Part shown: positions 9,157 through 18,042 of the stretch, one piece after another | Position numbering within the stretch: position 1 is the first letter of the stretch | How the letters are laid out: every line of letters begins with the position of its first letter | Assembly: GCA_025924355.1 (NCBI GenBank) | Contig: JAICEE010000004.1 | Coordinates: forward strand, 1-36,145 | Direction of reading: 5' to 3' | From: Nitrososphaera sp. | GTDB lineage: Archaea; Thermoproteota; Nitrososphaeria; Nitrososphaerales; Nitrososphaeraceae | Length of the DNA: 36,145 nucleotides | Made by a program: the position numbers and the translations under genes | Notes under the pieces: model-generated | Told to the model about the DNA's origin: nothing | Seen by the model: the letters and a program-made list of their open reading frames with translations, nothing else | Database searches by the model: none

Positions 9157-10284
9157 TTACCTGCAGAGTCCGCCTGGAAGGCTGGTTCCACAGTTATTAT
9201 TGTCTCCGAAGCTGTTTTGGTTCACGTTTGTGGGCATTCCGTCGGCATTGTTCACATCAGCTGTCTCGTGGCCGAATACTGTGTTGTAATCTATGTGGTT
9301 GCGTTGGCTCATTGGATCTAGGTATATGCCACTAGCTCCGTTGCCATACATGTTGTTTGCAGCTACGACATTATCAGAGCTGCCCAGAAGGAGAATTCCT
9401 TGTTCCAAGTTAGCAACTATCTGATTAAACGCCGTAACTCCTCCGTTGCTTGCGTCTGATACTACTGCAATTCCGTTATTGGTGATAGTATTTCTACTGA
9501 CTTCGGTTCCTTCTGAACTAGCTACCACTGCACCTATTTCGTTGTTTACCAATTGCACATCTGTGAGTGCTCCTCCTGAACTTCCTAGGAATGTGACTCC
9601 TCTGCTAAAGCCAGCTATTTCTCCAAGACCTGCTATGGCAACATTGTCTGCATTTGCAACCAGTATTCCGCTACTGCCATCATAATCCGTTGTTTGTCTT
9701 GCTGTGCTGACTGGTCTTATATCTTCTGCATCGCCACCCTCGCTGTTAGAGTTTGCTGCTGTTGGATTTTCTGCATCGCCTCCCTCGCTGTTAGAGTTTG
9801 CTGCATCGCCTCCCTCGCTGTTAGAGTTTGCTGTTGTTGGATTTTCTGCACCGCCACCCTGAGGGCCAGTTATTGAATAGCCATTAAGGTTGATGGTTAT
9901 ACCGCTTGCACCCACAATAAGTCCATCTCCGTTATCACAATTAAGATCTGATGTTAGTGTCACATCTTGTGTTACGACCTGTCCGCATGATGCTATTCCA
10001 CTGTTTGGTTGTAGACCTAGTCTTTCACTTGCAGCACCCGCAGCACCATTACCATTGTCGTTAGCTGAATTACTGTCCTCTCCCTCGGTTTGCTCTTGAT
10101 TATTGTCTTCCTGTGTCACGACCTCATTATTGTCTTCATTATTGTCTTCCTGTGTCTGCTGTTCTTGGGCTTCTTGTTCGTCTGTTCCTTGTGCTTGCGC
10201 CATCATAGGAAATGTTGTTGCACTTAACACTGCAAGTATGCTCACAGCTACTGCAGTGTAGAACGCTATGGATTTGGGCTCCAT
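9157..10284 (-). CDS. Secreted right-handed beta-helix (NosD/CASH-like) protein with internal tandem repeat
   Basis: Signal peptide; SCGQVVTQDVTLTSDLNCDNGDGLIVGASGITINLNGYSITG; repeated parallel-strand pattern; NSNSEGGDAENPTA repeats. Confidence 0.8.
   Translation of the reverse strand: MEPKSIAFYTAVAVSILAVLSATTFPMMAQAQGTDEQEAQEQQTQEDNNEDNNEVVTQEDNNQEQTEGEDSNSANDNGNGAAGAASERLGLQPNSGIASCGQVVTQDVTLTSDLNCDNGDGLIVGASGITINLNGYSITGPQGGGAENPTTANSNSEGGDAANSNSEGGDAENPTAANSNSEGGDAEDIRPVSTARQTTDYDGSSGILVANADNVAIAGLGEIAGFSRGVTFLGSSGGALTDVQLVNNEIGAVVASSEGTEVSRNTITNNGIAVVSDASNGGVTAFNQIVANLEQGILLLGSSDNVVAANNMYGNGASGIYLDPMSQRNHIDYNTVFGHETADVNNADGMPTNVNQNSFGDNNNCGTSLPGGLCR
9725..9860. repeat. Intragenic tandem repeat encoding GGDAENPT(A/T)ANSNSE units
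   Basis: Plus strand carries three copies of ctgcatcgcc(a/t)ccctcgctgttagagtttgctg; units of 45, 30 and 45 bp by protein alignment. Confidence 0.85.
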
Positions 10285-10307
10285 TGAGATGAAAACCTAT
10301 AATAAAG

Positions 10308-10316
10308 TATTTATAG
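10308..10316 (-). promoter_or_regulatory. TATA box of the secreted beta-helix gene, implying a leaderless transcript
   Basis: CTATAAATA on the minus strand, centred about 28 nt upstream of ATG at 10284. Confidence 0.55.
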
Positions 10317-10540
10317 AATGGGTAATGCCGTACCCTGACTTTTTGCCAGTAATTTCGAATATGTTTCTAGGACAGATCTCTGAATGTTCCTCTATATGAT
10401 ATTACAGAAATAAGGATCTCTGTGTAGTTGAGGACGCTAGGATGTATGGTATAAAGGAAAATTGACAAAATATTCGAATCTTTAACAGTATGGCAGTTAT
10501 CATTGTGCTAGGGATTGTCGTTCGGAAGTAGAGAAAATCA

Positions 10541-10903
10541 ATGGCCAATAACGTTAGCATTTCAAAAAGTACTTCTAATCGTGATAGAATTGATATTATC
10601 ACATCCATTCTTGATGCCTCAAACGGTGGGGCAACTAGGAGAAGAATATTGCTCGTATCCGGTCTTTCCAGTAATCAGTTCAAAAGGTACCTTTCCATGT
10701 TGATAGAGAATGATTATATCAGGATGGAAATTCAAGAGAGGAGTAAAGGAACCGCAATCTATAGAACTACAGGCAAAGGAATTGCTTTATTGCGTGTATA
10801 CCAACGTATCAGAGATCTGTTATCCCCAGATACTGCAACTAACAATTGGTTCGTTGACTATAGATCCAGCATTCCTATGTGGCACAACATGCAGAAAAAG
10901 TGA
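10541..10903 (+). CDS. Archaeal winged-helix regulator (HTH_45-like)
   Basis: RIDIITSILDASNGGATRRRILLVSGLSSNQFKRYLSMLIENDYIRM...YRTTGKGIALL. Confidence 0.8.
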   Translation: MANNVSISKSTSNRDRIDIITSILDASNGGATRRRILLVSGLSSNQFKRYLSMLIENDYIRMEIQERSKGTAIYRTTGKGIALLRVYQRIRDLLSPDTATNNWFVDYRSSIPMWHNMQKK

Positions 10904-11346
10904 GAAGATCAAAGCGATAAACAAGAAAGAATGAGAATCTTAGAGAGTTTGAGATAAAGGGAATAGGATGATAGCAGCTATCTCTCTCTTTCTTAAGAAA
11001 AATGCGAATATGGCTTTTGACACTATTTCTTACACGTGTTAGAAATCGAACAAAAATCTTTTGGACGACTTTAGATGTGTGTCACGCCCGATCATTCAAT
11101 CAAGACTTGACATCATCGATAACCCTGGTGAGCATACAAAAAATTTTCTGCCCAAGATAAAATAGCCATATAATTTAGCTTATGAATTAAATACAAGGAT
11201 AAAATCATTATAAGACCTTCTTGTTTATAATCTCTAATTTCATCTACTACTCACTTGTGCATATAAAAGGCATCCTTAATTTTATGGAAGAAATATCGTA
11301 GGAATGGAAATACCCATTTCATATATCCCGCTAAAAGCATAGTTTT

Positions 11347-12537
11347 TTGGGGAGCATGCAACGGCTGGTCAGGCATAGAACGTCTATGCTTGCGGTAATA
11401 TTAGCAGTATTAGTTGCATTATCATCCACATTAATGATGCTAATTACTATGGGACAACGGGAAGAAACACCAGTACAACAGGAAGCAAACTTGCAGGATG
11501 ATAAGCAATTAATTGCGAGCACAGATGCTAAAGGTAAAGCTCATTTTGGACTCGGCATTCTGAATCCTATAGAGCATAGGATTATCTCCCTTACAAATAG
11601 CAAAGAGAGCAAAGCTAATGCTACGTTTACCACAGCCACTGCAAATAGTATTACAATTAGCAAAGCTAATGCTACGTTTACCACAGCCACTGCAAATAGT
11701 ATTACAAATAACAACGACGACAATGACAACAAGGCTAATGCTAATGGTAATGCTAATACTCGCAATACGGGCAGGATGGAAGAAATTAAGAAGAATAACG
11801 AGGTTACTGACAACGCCAAGCCAAATACTTTTGTAAATTCTAAAAATAACCCTACAACAATTGCATCCTGCGGTCAGGTAATAACTAAAGATGTTATACT
11901 GTTAAAAGATATTGAATGTCCAGGAGTTGGGATGATTGTAGGCACAGATGGAATAACCATAAACCTCAATAATCATAGATTATCTTTGGCTAATACTACA
12001 GACATATCAAGCATTCCAAAAGTAGAAGAGATCGGAATACTGGTTCCAGGTCAAAAGAATATTACAATCAGCGGACCTGGTGTTATCACGGGTTTTGATA
12101 AGGCTATTGAATTTGCCGGGAGTGGAAGAAGTTATGTATTTGATCTTAAATTAATAGATAACAATATAGGCGTATCATTAAAAGCCTCCGATAAAATTAC
12201 AATCTATAGAAGCTTTATTGAAGGAAATACAATCGGCATAGCATCTCAATCAAGTAAGGATGCTTTGATCGTAAGTAATTATGTATCACAAAATACTAAT
12301 GAAGGAATTGTGCTTATGGATTCTAATAACTTCATAATAGGTACTAACAGTTTAATTGGAAACGGCAATATTGGAATGTTCTTAGATGTAAGTAGCTTCA
12401 ATAATACGATATCCTCTAACAATATCCTCAACCATGCTGTTGATGTTAGTAATGCGGATGGAATACCAATTCACATATCGATGAATGAATATCTTCAAAA
12501 TAGTTGTGGTAAAGCCCTTCCTGACGGAATATGCTAG
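11347..12537 (+). CDS. Secreted right-handed beta-helix protein, paralog of 9157-10284
   Basis: N-terminal hydrophobic segment; SCGQVITKDVILLKDIECPGVGMIVGTDGITINLNNHRL aligns to the paralog; start TTG/ATG region near 11356 also possible. Confidence 0.78.
   Translation: MGSMQRLVRHRTSMLAVILAVLVALSSTLMMLITMGQREETPVQQEANLQDDKQLIASTDAKGKAHFGLGILNPIEHRIISLTNSKESKANATFTTATANSITISKANATFTTATANSITNNNDDNDNKANANGNANTRNTGRMEEIKKNNEVTDNAKPNTFVNSKNNPTTIASCGQVITKDVILLKDIECPGVGMIVGTDGITINLNNHRLSLANTTDISSIPKVEEIGILVPGQKNITISGPGVITGFDKAIEFAGSGRSYVFDLKLIDNNIGVSLKASDKITIYRSFIEGNTIGIASQSSKDALIVSNYVSQNTNEGIVLMDSNNFIIGTNSLIGNGNIGMFLDVSSFNNTISSNNILNHAVDVSNADGIPIHISMNEYLQNSCGKALPDGIC
11608..11709 (+). repeat. Two tandem 51-bp units encoding SKANATFTTATANSIT(I/N)
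   Basis: agcaaagctaatgctacgtttaccacagccactgcaaatagtattacaa occurs identically (49 bp) at 11608 and 11659. Confidence 0.92.
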
Positions 12538-12668
12538 AGAAAATTCAATTACCAGACATTATATGGCTTTATAGTATCAGCACCGCTTGTTATGATTGAG
12601 TTGCTTTTTATAAAGTGGTTTTTCTGCTGAATATTTTCATTCGTAGAACCTATTATTGTGCCTCATCT

Positions 12669-12731
12669 AAAAGCCCTTACCCCGGCCAGAATAAAAGTCC
12701 AAAAAAGGACTACCTAGGTGAAAAGGCTTTT
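12669..12731. terminator. Nested hairpin between convergent genes
   Basis: Outer AAAAGCC (12669-12675)/GGCTTTT (12725-12731); inner AGTCC-AAAAAA-GGACT (12696-12711). Confidence 0.4.
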
Positions 12732-12732
12732 G

Positions 12733-12981
12733 TCATATCTCTTCATCTAGCTCTTCGAAGGCGCCGGCCTTAGATATCTCGTGAAGACGCATGGCGACCA
12801 TCCTTCTGTACTCTTTCATATTGAGTATGCCTTTTTCATCTAGCATCTCTACAAGGGTTGTAAGCCGGGCGCTTAGCTCTTCAGTTTCATTCAGCTCCTT
12901 GCCTGTTATCTTTTTTGGCTCTACCAAGTCGTCACCCTCAGCGCCATGCTCCCGGTGACGACCTTTCTCCTTGCTTGGCAT
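12733..12981 (-). CDS. Small charged hypothetical protein
   Basis: 82 aa, coherent helical composition (ELNETEELSARLTTLVEMLDEKGILNMKEYRRMVAMRLHEI). Confidence 0.65.
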   Translation of the reverse strand: MPSKEKGRHREHGAEGDDLVEPKKITGKELNETEELSARLTTLVEMLDEKGILNMKEYRRMVAMRLHEISKAGAFEELDEEI

Positions 12982-13425
12982 TTACGGGTCAGATATATGA
13001 GCCGCAAGTATTTAATTGTCAATTGAGCAACAAGAGCCTCCCAGTTAATGTTATCATCTTGTTGCGTGAACCTTTTGATTTGAGATTAACCGCAATGTAG
13101 AAATGATGTTATCTTCTTTTTAGCGCCAACTTGGTGCAAAAAAGACCTAGGTGTACTCCAGTTCAAACTCTCATGCACGGCATTTATAAGATAATTTTGG
13201 ATCTAGCACCTATTTGCAATAACCCCCATTACTACCAGCTACTAGCATATGCCGATCTTGCTAGCTCTGTCGACAAAAGCCTCATTGTGTGGTATCTGTA
13301 AAAAACCCTATTACACATCTTCTCAAGGTCGCTTGGAGAAGACAAATCCCCCTAATCCAAAAAGATAGGCATTATGACTATTCTCTTAAACGTTATATCT
13401 TTGCATTGTTTTTGTAGCGTATAAC

Positions 13426-13794
13426 GTGTCAGCTGATCCTGCAGTCAGGGAGCTAGAGTGGTACCTGCGTGACCACCTATTTAGGCAATCACACGTTGGC
13501 AAGACCTCATTTAGAAGAGAATTCCTGCCGCAGGAAATGGTGACCCTTTATCTACGATACAGAAACTCCGATCCTGACCAGCTATCAAACATCCTGACCT
13601 CTGTGATTGAAATCCTAACTGCAAGAAAGGTTGTAAGGCAGGATCGCAATGAGCTGAAGCTGCTAGGCCGGATGACACGACTGCAATGCGTAAAATGTTT
13701 CTATGTCAATTACCTAACAGAGGTTGAGCCTAGGGCGTGCCTCCGGTGCCAGCACAGTGAACTACAAGACTTTCCAAATAAGAAAGCGGCATAA
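13426..13794 (+). CDS. Zinc-ribbon hypothetical protein
   Basis: 122 aa from GTG; C-terminal CVKC...CLRC pairs after a helical domain. Confidence 0.7.
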   Translation: MSADPAVRELEWYLRDHLFRQSHVGKTSFRREFLPQEMVTLYLRYRNSDPDQLSNILTSVIEILTARKVVRQDRNELKLLGRMTRLQCVKCFYVNYLTEVEPRACLRCQHSELQDFPNKKAA

Positions 13795-14050
13795 ACCTCT
13801 CGACCTCGCTAATAACTATCTTTTGCTGTAGCCTGAACTTGGGTATTTGAATAATAATTTGACTGTGTCGCAGCAAAGAAATAATTGAATTGAAACGCTG
13901 TTTAGGATGTTTTGGTTTACAATTCTTTCCGGAGGTATTTATCTTTAATTATAGAAGAATTTCTTTAGATTTTTTGGTTCACTCATGTAGGACTAAGGTC
14001 TGATGGTCTAGAAAGCTTGATATGAACTTCAGCAAGGCCTTCTAAGTGTA

Positions 14051-15370
14051 GTGCAGCTGCAAAGCAGGAAAAAGTGGACAGTCAACGGCACATCAAGAAT
14101 AAAGCCAGCCCAAGAGACTTTGAAGAAGGTGATGCCCGTATCAAAAAAGATAGGTGTCACCAGACTTGCCGATATTACTGACATGGATGTCCTGCGTATC
14201 CCAAATTATTCTGCGGTATTACCCGGCACTGAGGACTATATCTGGGTCTACAGCGGCAAGGGCCCGACAAAGGAGCACGCAATGGCAAGCGCACTAATGG
14301 AAAGTATTGAGCGCTACTCTTCCCTGCCGTCAGGCTGGCGGGGCAAATTTGTCAGGTCGAGCTATTCTGAGTTGTCTCAGACCTACAAGGTGTTGCATCC
14401 TGACAAGATAGTAGAGCCAGTAAGGTTTCTGTACTGCACTGACATGATAATGGACTGGCTACCTGGCTATGACCTTGTGAATAGCGAGGAAATAATGGTG
14501 CCTGCATCCATTGCATTGTTTCGATACACGCCACCTCCGCCGGCTGTCAATCCGTTTGCATACTTTCATACAAACGGACTTGCATCCGGCAATGTAATGG
14601 AAGAGGCAGTCTGTCATGCCCTATGCGAGCTAATAGAGCGAGATGCAATGAGCCTGGCAGACCTACGGGCAAGCGCTATCCCGTTCCATATCTTGCGCAC
14701 AATTGTACAGTCCCTAAATGCTGTGGCATTTTCAGTGTCCCCTATTTTAGCTGACAAATTTGTAGATGACCCAAGCATATTTCCTGATGTCGACATTTCA
14801 GAAATTGACTTTGGGCCTGTCAAAAACTTAGTCGAAAAGTTCAAACAAGCAGGCATTTCGCTTATGGTAAAGGATATTACCTCCGACATTGGCATTCCGA
14901 CATTTAATGCAAGCAGTGTAGAGTGGATCAGCCACGACTACGGCTACCTTGCAGAGGGACATGGGACACATCCTGATGCAAGGATAGCCCTCCTCCGCGC
15001 AATTACAGAAGTATCACAGACAAGGGCTGCAAACATTCAGGGCGCAAGAGATGATCTGCGGAAGATCAAGTATAGCGATGAGAACACCGATGATAGACGC
15101 GCTTGGCAGTTTATGCCCTCAACAAAAAAGATCAAATTCCCAGAAGTACCGACATTCTTTAACGAAGATATTCTCGACGATATCAATTTGATCCTCTTAC
15201 GCCTAGAGAGTGTAGGATTGAATCAGGTAATAATCGTCAACCTAACAAATCCGGACATTGGAATTCCAGTGGTCAGGGCAATAGTGCCAGGCCTTGAGAC
15301 CTTCAAGATAACAAAGTCAGTTATGGGCATGCGAGCAAGGGCGTGTTTTAAGCAATGGGCAAGCCGATAA
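14051..15370 (+). CDS. ycaO: YcaO-domain protein (ATP-dependent peptide backbone modification enzyme)
   Basis: ASALMESIERYSSLPSGWRG, CHALCELIERDAMSL, AEGHGTHPDARIALLRAITEVSQTRAANIQGARDD motifs. Confidence 0.92.
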   Translation: MQLQSRKKWTVNGTSRIKPAQETLKKVMPVSKKIGVTRLADITDMDVLRIPNYSAVLPGTEDYIWVYSGKGPTKEHAMASALMESIERYSSLPSGWRGKFVRSSYSELSQTYKVLHPDKIVEPVRFLYCTDMIMDWLPGYDLVNSEEIMVPASIALFRYTPPPPAVNPFAYFHTNGLASGNVMEEAVCHALCELIERDAMSLADLRASAIPFHILRTIVQSLNAVAFSVSPILADKFVDDPSIFPDVDISEIDFGPVKNLVEKFKQAGISLMVKDITSDIGIPTFNASSVEWISHDYGYLAEGHGTHPDARIALLRAITEVSQTRAANIQGARDDLRKIKYSDENTDDRRAWQFMPSTKKIKFPEVPTFFNEDILDDINLILLRLESVGLNQVIIVNLTNPDIGIPVVRAIVPGLETFKITKSVMGMRARACFKQWASR

Positions 15371-16047
15371 TATTTCTAGGGCCATCGCTGCGCCATGAAA
15401 AGGCGCGGAAAATCTTTGACGCAGACTACAGACCACCTGCAAGAAAAGGAGACTTTTTGCGGCTGGCTGCAGATCTTGCTGCAGTAGAGATGACAGTCGG
15501 GTTTGTCGATGGTGTGTTCCTGCAGGACTATCCTCCCACTCCGATTGAAGTGTACCATCTGGCAAGAAAGAATGGTGTGCTATTAGCTGGTGCAGCAAGC
15601 CTAGGTGCATTGAGGGCAGTCGAGCTTGAAAAGTTTGGCATGGTGGGAATTGGCAAGATATTTCAACTCTACAAGATGGGCAAGCTTTATGCAGACGACG
15701 AAGTGGCAGTCACATTTGCCTCGGAAGAGGGTAACTATCAGTTACAATCTGAGGCTATGATAGACATACGGTATAACCTCTACCTTGCACACAAAAAAGA
15801 AGTCATTAGCGAAAAGACAAAAAATGTGCTTGTCAAACTGGCAAAAGAGATTTACTTTCCCCACCGAAAATATACTTACATTCTCGAGGAAGCAAAGAAT
15901 AGGTATCCTGTGCTTGAAAGCGAGATCAACTCTTTTGGCAGCTATATTAGGTCAAATAGAAAGAGCCTCAAGGAGATAGATGCAATAAAACTTGTAAAAT
16001 ACCTTAAGGAGCGCTACGACTCCACTAGCACTATTTCGATGCGATAG
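15355..16047 (+). CDS. tfuA: TfuA-domain protein
   Basis: IFLGPSLRHEKARKIFDADYRPPARKGDFLRLA...VGFVDGVFLQDYPPTPIEVYHLARKNGVLLAGAASLGALRAVEL; overlaps ycaO by 16 nt. Confidence 0.92.
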   Translation: MGKPIIFLGPSLRHEKARKIFDADYRPPARKGDFLRLAADLAAVEMTVGFVDGVFLQDYPPTPIEVYHLARKNGVLLAGAASLGALRAVELEKFGMVGIGKIFQLYKMGKLYADDEVAVTFASEEGNYQLQSEAMIDIRYNLYLAHKKEVISEKTKNVLVKLAKEIYFPHRKYTYILEEAKNRYPVLESEINSFGSYIRSNRKSLKEIDAIKLVKYLKERYDSTSTISMR

Positions 16048-16405
16048 CTACATTTATCTGATTGACGAGGTTTGATATGCTGACAGGCTTTCTGATAAAC
16101 GCCTTGATATCTATTGTGGGAAACATCTTTCTGAACTCTTCATAATAGATCTGAAACGCGGTCAGAAAGCAGACCTTAACGCCTGTGTCCCTTTTCTTCA
16201 ACTGTCTGTACAGGTCAAAGCCGTTTATCCTAGGCATTCGGATATCAATTATCATAAGGTCATAATACATAGGTTGGAAGCTCGCAAGGGCGGCCTGCGG
16301 ATCGTTGAAGGTGTCCACTGTAAAGCCATAGCGCTCAAGGCCCTTCTTAAGGACATTGGTAATGTCAGGTTCATCATCCACTACGGCTATCCTTTTCATG
16401 AACAC
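16031..16405 (-). CDS. Stand-alone response regulator receiver domain
   Basis: VVDDEPD, LMIIDIRMPRINGFDL, FIRKPVS; start probably second Met (MKRIAVVDD). Confidence 0.9.
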   Translation of the reverse strand: MFMKRIAVVDDEPDITNVLKKGLERYGFTVDTFNDPQAALASFQPMYYDLMIIDIRMPRINGFDLYRQLKKRDTGVKVCFLTAFQIYYEEFRKMFPTIDIKAFIRKPVSISNLVNQINVAIASK

Positions 16406-16501
16406 ATAAAATTTTTGGAGGCACTATTTTAATTCAATGGTTCCCTTTTTTATCTCCAATAGATATATTCTTAAACTGTCTCCTCTTTCCTCTAAAGGAT
16501 A

Positions 16502-17062
16502 GTGAAGATCTACACCAAGACAGGAGACAAGGGTGAGACTAGGCTTATCGGTGGCAAGCATGCAAACAAGGCTGATCCGCGCATAACTGCTTATGGGGAA
16601 GTTGACGAGCTAAACTCTAGTATCGGTCTTGCAATCTCCTTTCTGCGCTCAAGAGACGATCTACTTTCGGATGTAGCAGATATCTTGAAGCAAGTGCAGA
16701 ATGACCTTTTTGTTCTCGGCTCAGATCTTGCCGACCCTTCCTGGCCTCAGGCCAATAGCGAGACGCCGCGCACTAGCGAAAAAATGGCGTCTGCGCTAGA
16801 GCCAATCATCGACAGGATCGAGTCGGAGCTTGAATCGATCACATTTTTTATCCTGCCTGGAGGAAGCATAGAGGCATCACTTTTACATCTTAGTAGGGGA
16901 GTTGCACGCCGAGCAGAGAGAGCTGTCGTATCGCTCTCAAAGAGCCAACCATTAAACCCTGCAATAATAGTCTACCTTAACAGGCTATCTGATCTTCTCT
17001 TTGTGACAGCTCGACTTGCCAACAAGAGACTGGGCATGCAAGACCTCCCTTGGAGAAGGTAA
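16502..17062 (+). CDS. Cob(I)yrinic acid a,c-diamide adenosyltransferase, PduO type
   Basis: KIYTKTGDKGETRLIGG, YGEVDELNSSIGLA, HLSRGVARRAERAVV, YLNRLSDLLFVTAR. Confidence 0.93.
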   Translation: MKIYTKTGDKGETRLIGGKHANKADPRITAYGEVDELNSSIGLAISFLRSRDDLLSDVADILKQVQNDLFVLGSDLADPSWPQANSETPRTSEKMASALEPIIDRIESELESITFFILPGGSIEASLLHLSRGVARRAERAVVSLSKSQPLNPAIIVYLNRLSDLLFVTARLANKRLGMQDLPWRR

Positions 17063-17140
17063 TTTGTCACTATTCTGACAGCAATTGCAATAAAAGACTA
17101 ACATTAAAATAGCTAAAGCTTGACTGCCAAGTTATAGCCT

Positions 17141-17317
17141 GTGGGCCAAATCTATAATGTATTGATAATATTGGCCATCACTTTGTTGATGGCGGTGACG
17201 ACAACAATGCTTGCATATTTTGTCGACCTGTTGCCGCAGGTGGTTAATGGCAATGTGGCACTGATAGCATCTAATAATACCTCAATCACCGGTAGTGAGG
17301 CAGCTCAAGACAATTAG
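17141..17317 (+). CDS. Small single-TM membrane protein (58 aa; not in ORF track)
   Basis: GTG start: MGQIYNVLIILAITLLMAVTTTMLAYFVDLLPQVVNGNVALIASNNTSITGSEAAQDN*; TM helix followed by N-x-S/T containing tail. Confidence 0.55.
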   Translation: MGQIYNVLIILAITLLMAVTTTMLAYFVDLLPQVVNGNVALIASNNTSITGSEAAQDN

Positions 17318-17353
17318 CTTTAAAGTTAGGTAACTCATTCTCATGCATTAAGC

Positions 17354-17488
17354 ATGGCTAGTGAAAAGGATAGTGTCAGTTGCCCCTACTGCGCATCAAG
17401 GTTCGACAGCAAAGAAGAGCTTTCAAAGCATATAGACAGGATACACCATGGCTCAGGCCTTCTTCAAGGCGACACGAGAAAATGGTAG
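17354..17488 (+). CDS. 44-aa single C2H2 zinc-finger protein (not in ORF track)
   Basis: MASEKDSVSCPYCASRFDSKEELSKHIDRIHHGSGLLQGDTRKW*; C-x2-C-x12-H-x4-H. Confidence 0.8.
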   Translation: MASEKDSVSCPYCASRFDSKEELSKHIDRIHHGSGLLQGDTRKW

Positions 17489-18042
17489 TAGATGACCTGT
17501 CTCTTTTTTTTCATTCTGTTTTGGAGCTTAAATCTATCAAGCGCGCCGGCTGGGTCTCAAAGGTCCAAGTTGAAGACGCAGAGTCCGTTGCAGATCATAC
17601 ATTTTCAATGGCAACCATGGCTATGCTTTTGTCAGACATGCTGGGCTTTGATACGCACAAAGTAATCAAGATGGTTCTCATGCATGATCTTGCAGAGTCA
17701 ATAGTGGGCGACTACATGCCCGGCGATGTTACTGCTCGGCAAAAATTAGCCAAAGAGAAAAAGGCAATGAAATTCATCTTGTCTGGTCTTCCCAAAGGTG
17801 TAAGAGAAGAGTATGAAGAGATCTGGCTTGAATATCTGCATAATAGGACCGAAATTGCGAGATTTGTCCACAGGATGGATAAGCTGGAGATGGCGCTGCA
17901 GGCTAATCAGTATGCAAAGCAGGGATACGCAGACAAATTGCTGGCTCCTTTCTTTGAATCTGCAAATACAGCCCTTGGTGATGCAGGCGACATTGTAAGT
18001 GAAATCCTAAAATCTTTAAGGCCGGCATCAGACAAGAAATAA
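17482..18042 (+). CDS. HD-domain phosphohydrolase (YfbR/HDDC2-like)
   Basis: VEDAESVADHTFSMATMAMLL...MHDLAESIVGDY; ATG at 17482 overlaps the upstream C2H2 stop and is more plausible than track start 17380. Confidence 0.88.
   Translation: MVVDDLSLFFHSVLELKSIKRAGWVSKVQVEDAESVADHTFSMATMAMLLSDMLGFDTHKVIKMVLMHDLAESIVGDYMPGDVTARQKLAKEKKAMKFILSGLPKGVREEYEEIWLEYLHNRTEIARFVHRMDKLEMALQANQYAKQGYADKLLAPFFESANTALGDAGDIVSEILKSLRPASDKK

Noticed and set aside
13100-13425. Long intergenic region examined for a ncRNA or tRNA
   Set aside because: Only a weak bulged hairpin (tctcaag-gtcg-cttggaga near 13319) was found; no C/D box, tRNA arms or other recognisable RNA motif.
13795-14050. Possible YcaO precursor peptide upstream of ycaO
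   Set aside because: Only 7- and 13-codon ORFs, without leader/core features or ribosome-binding support.
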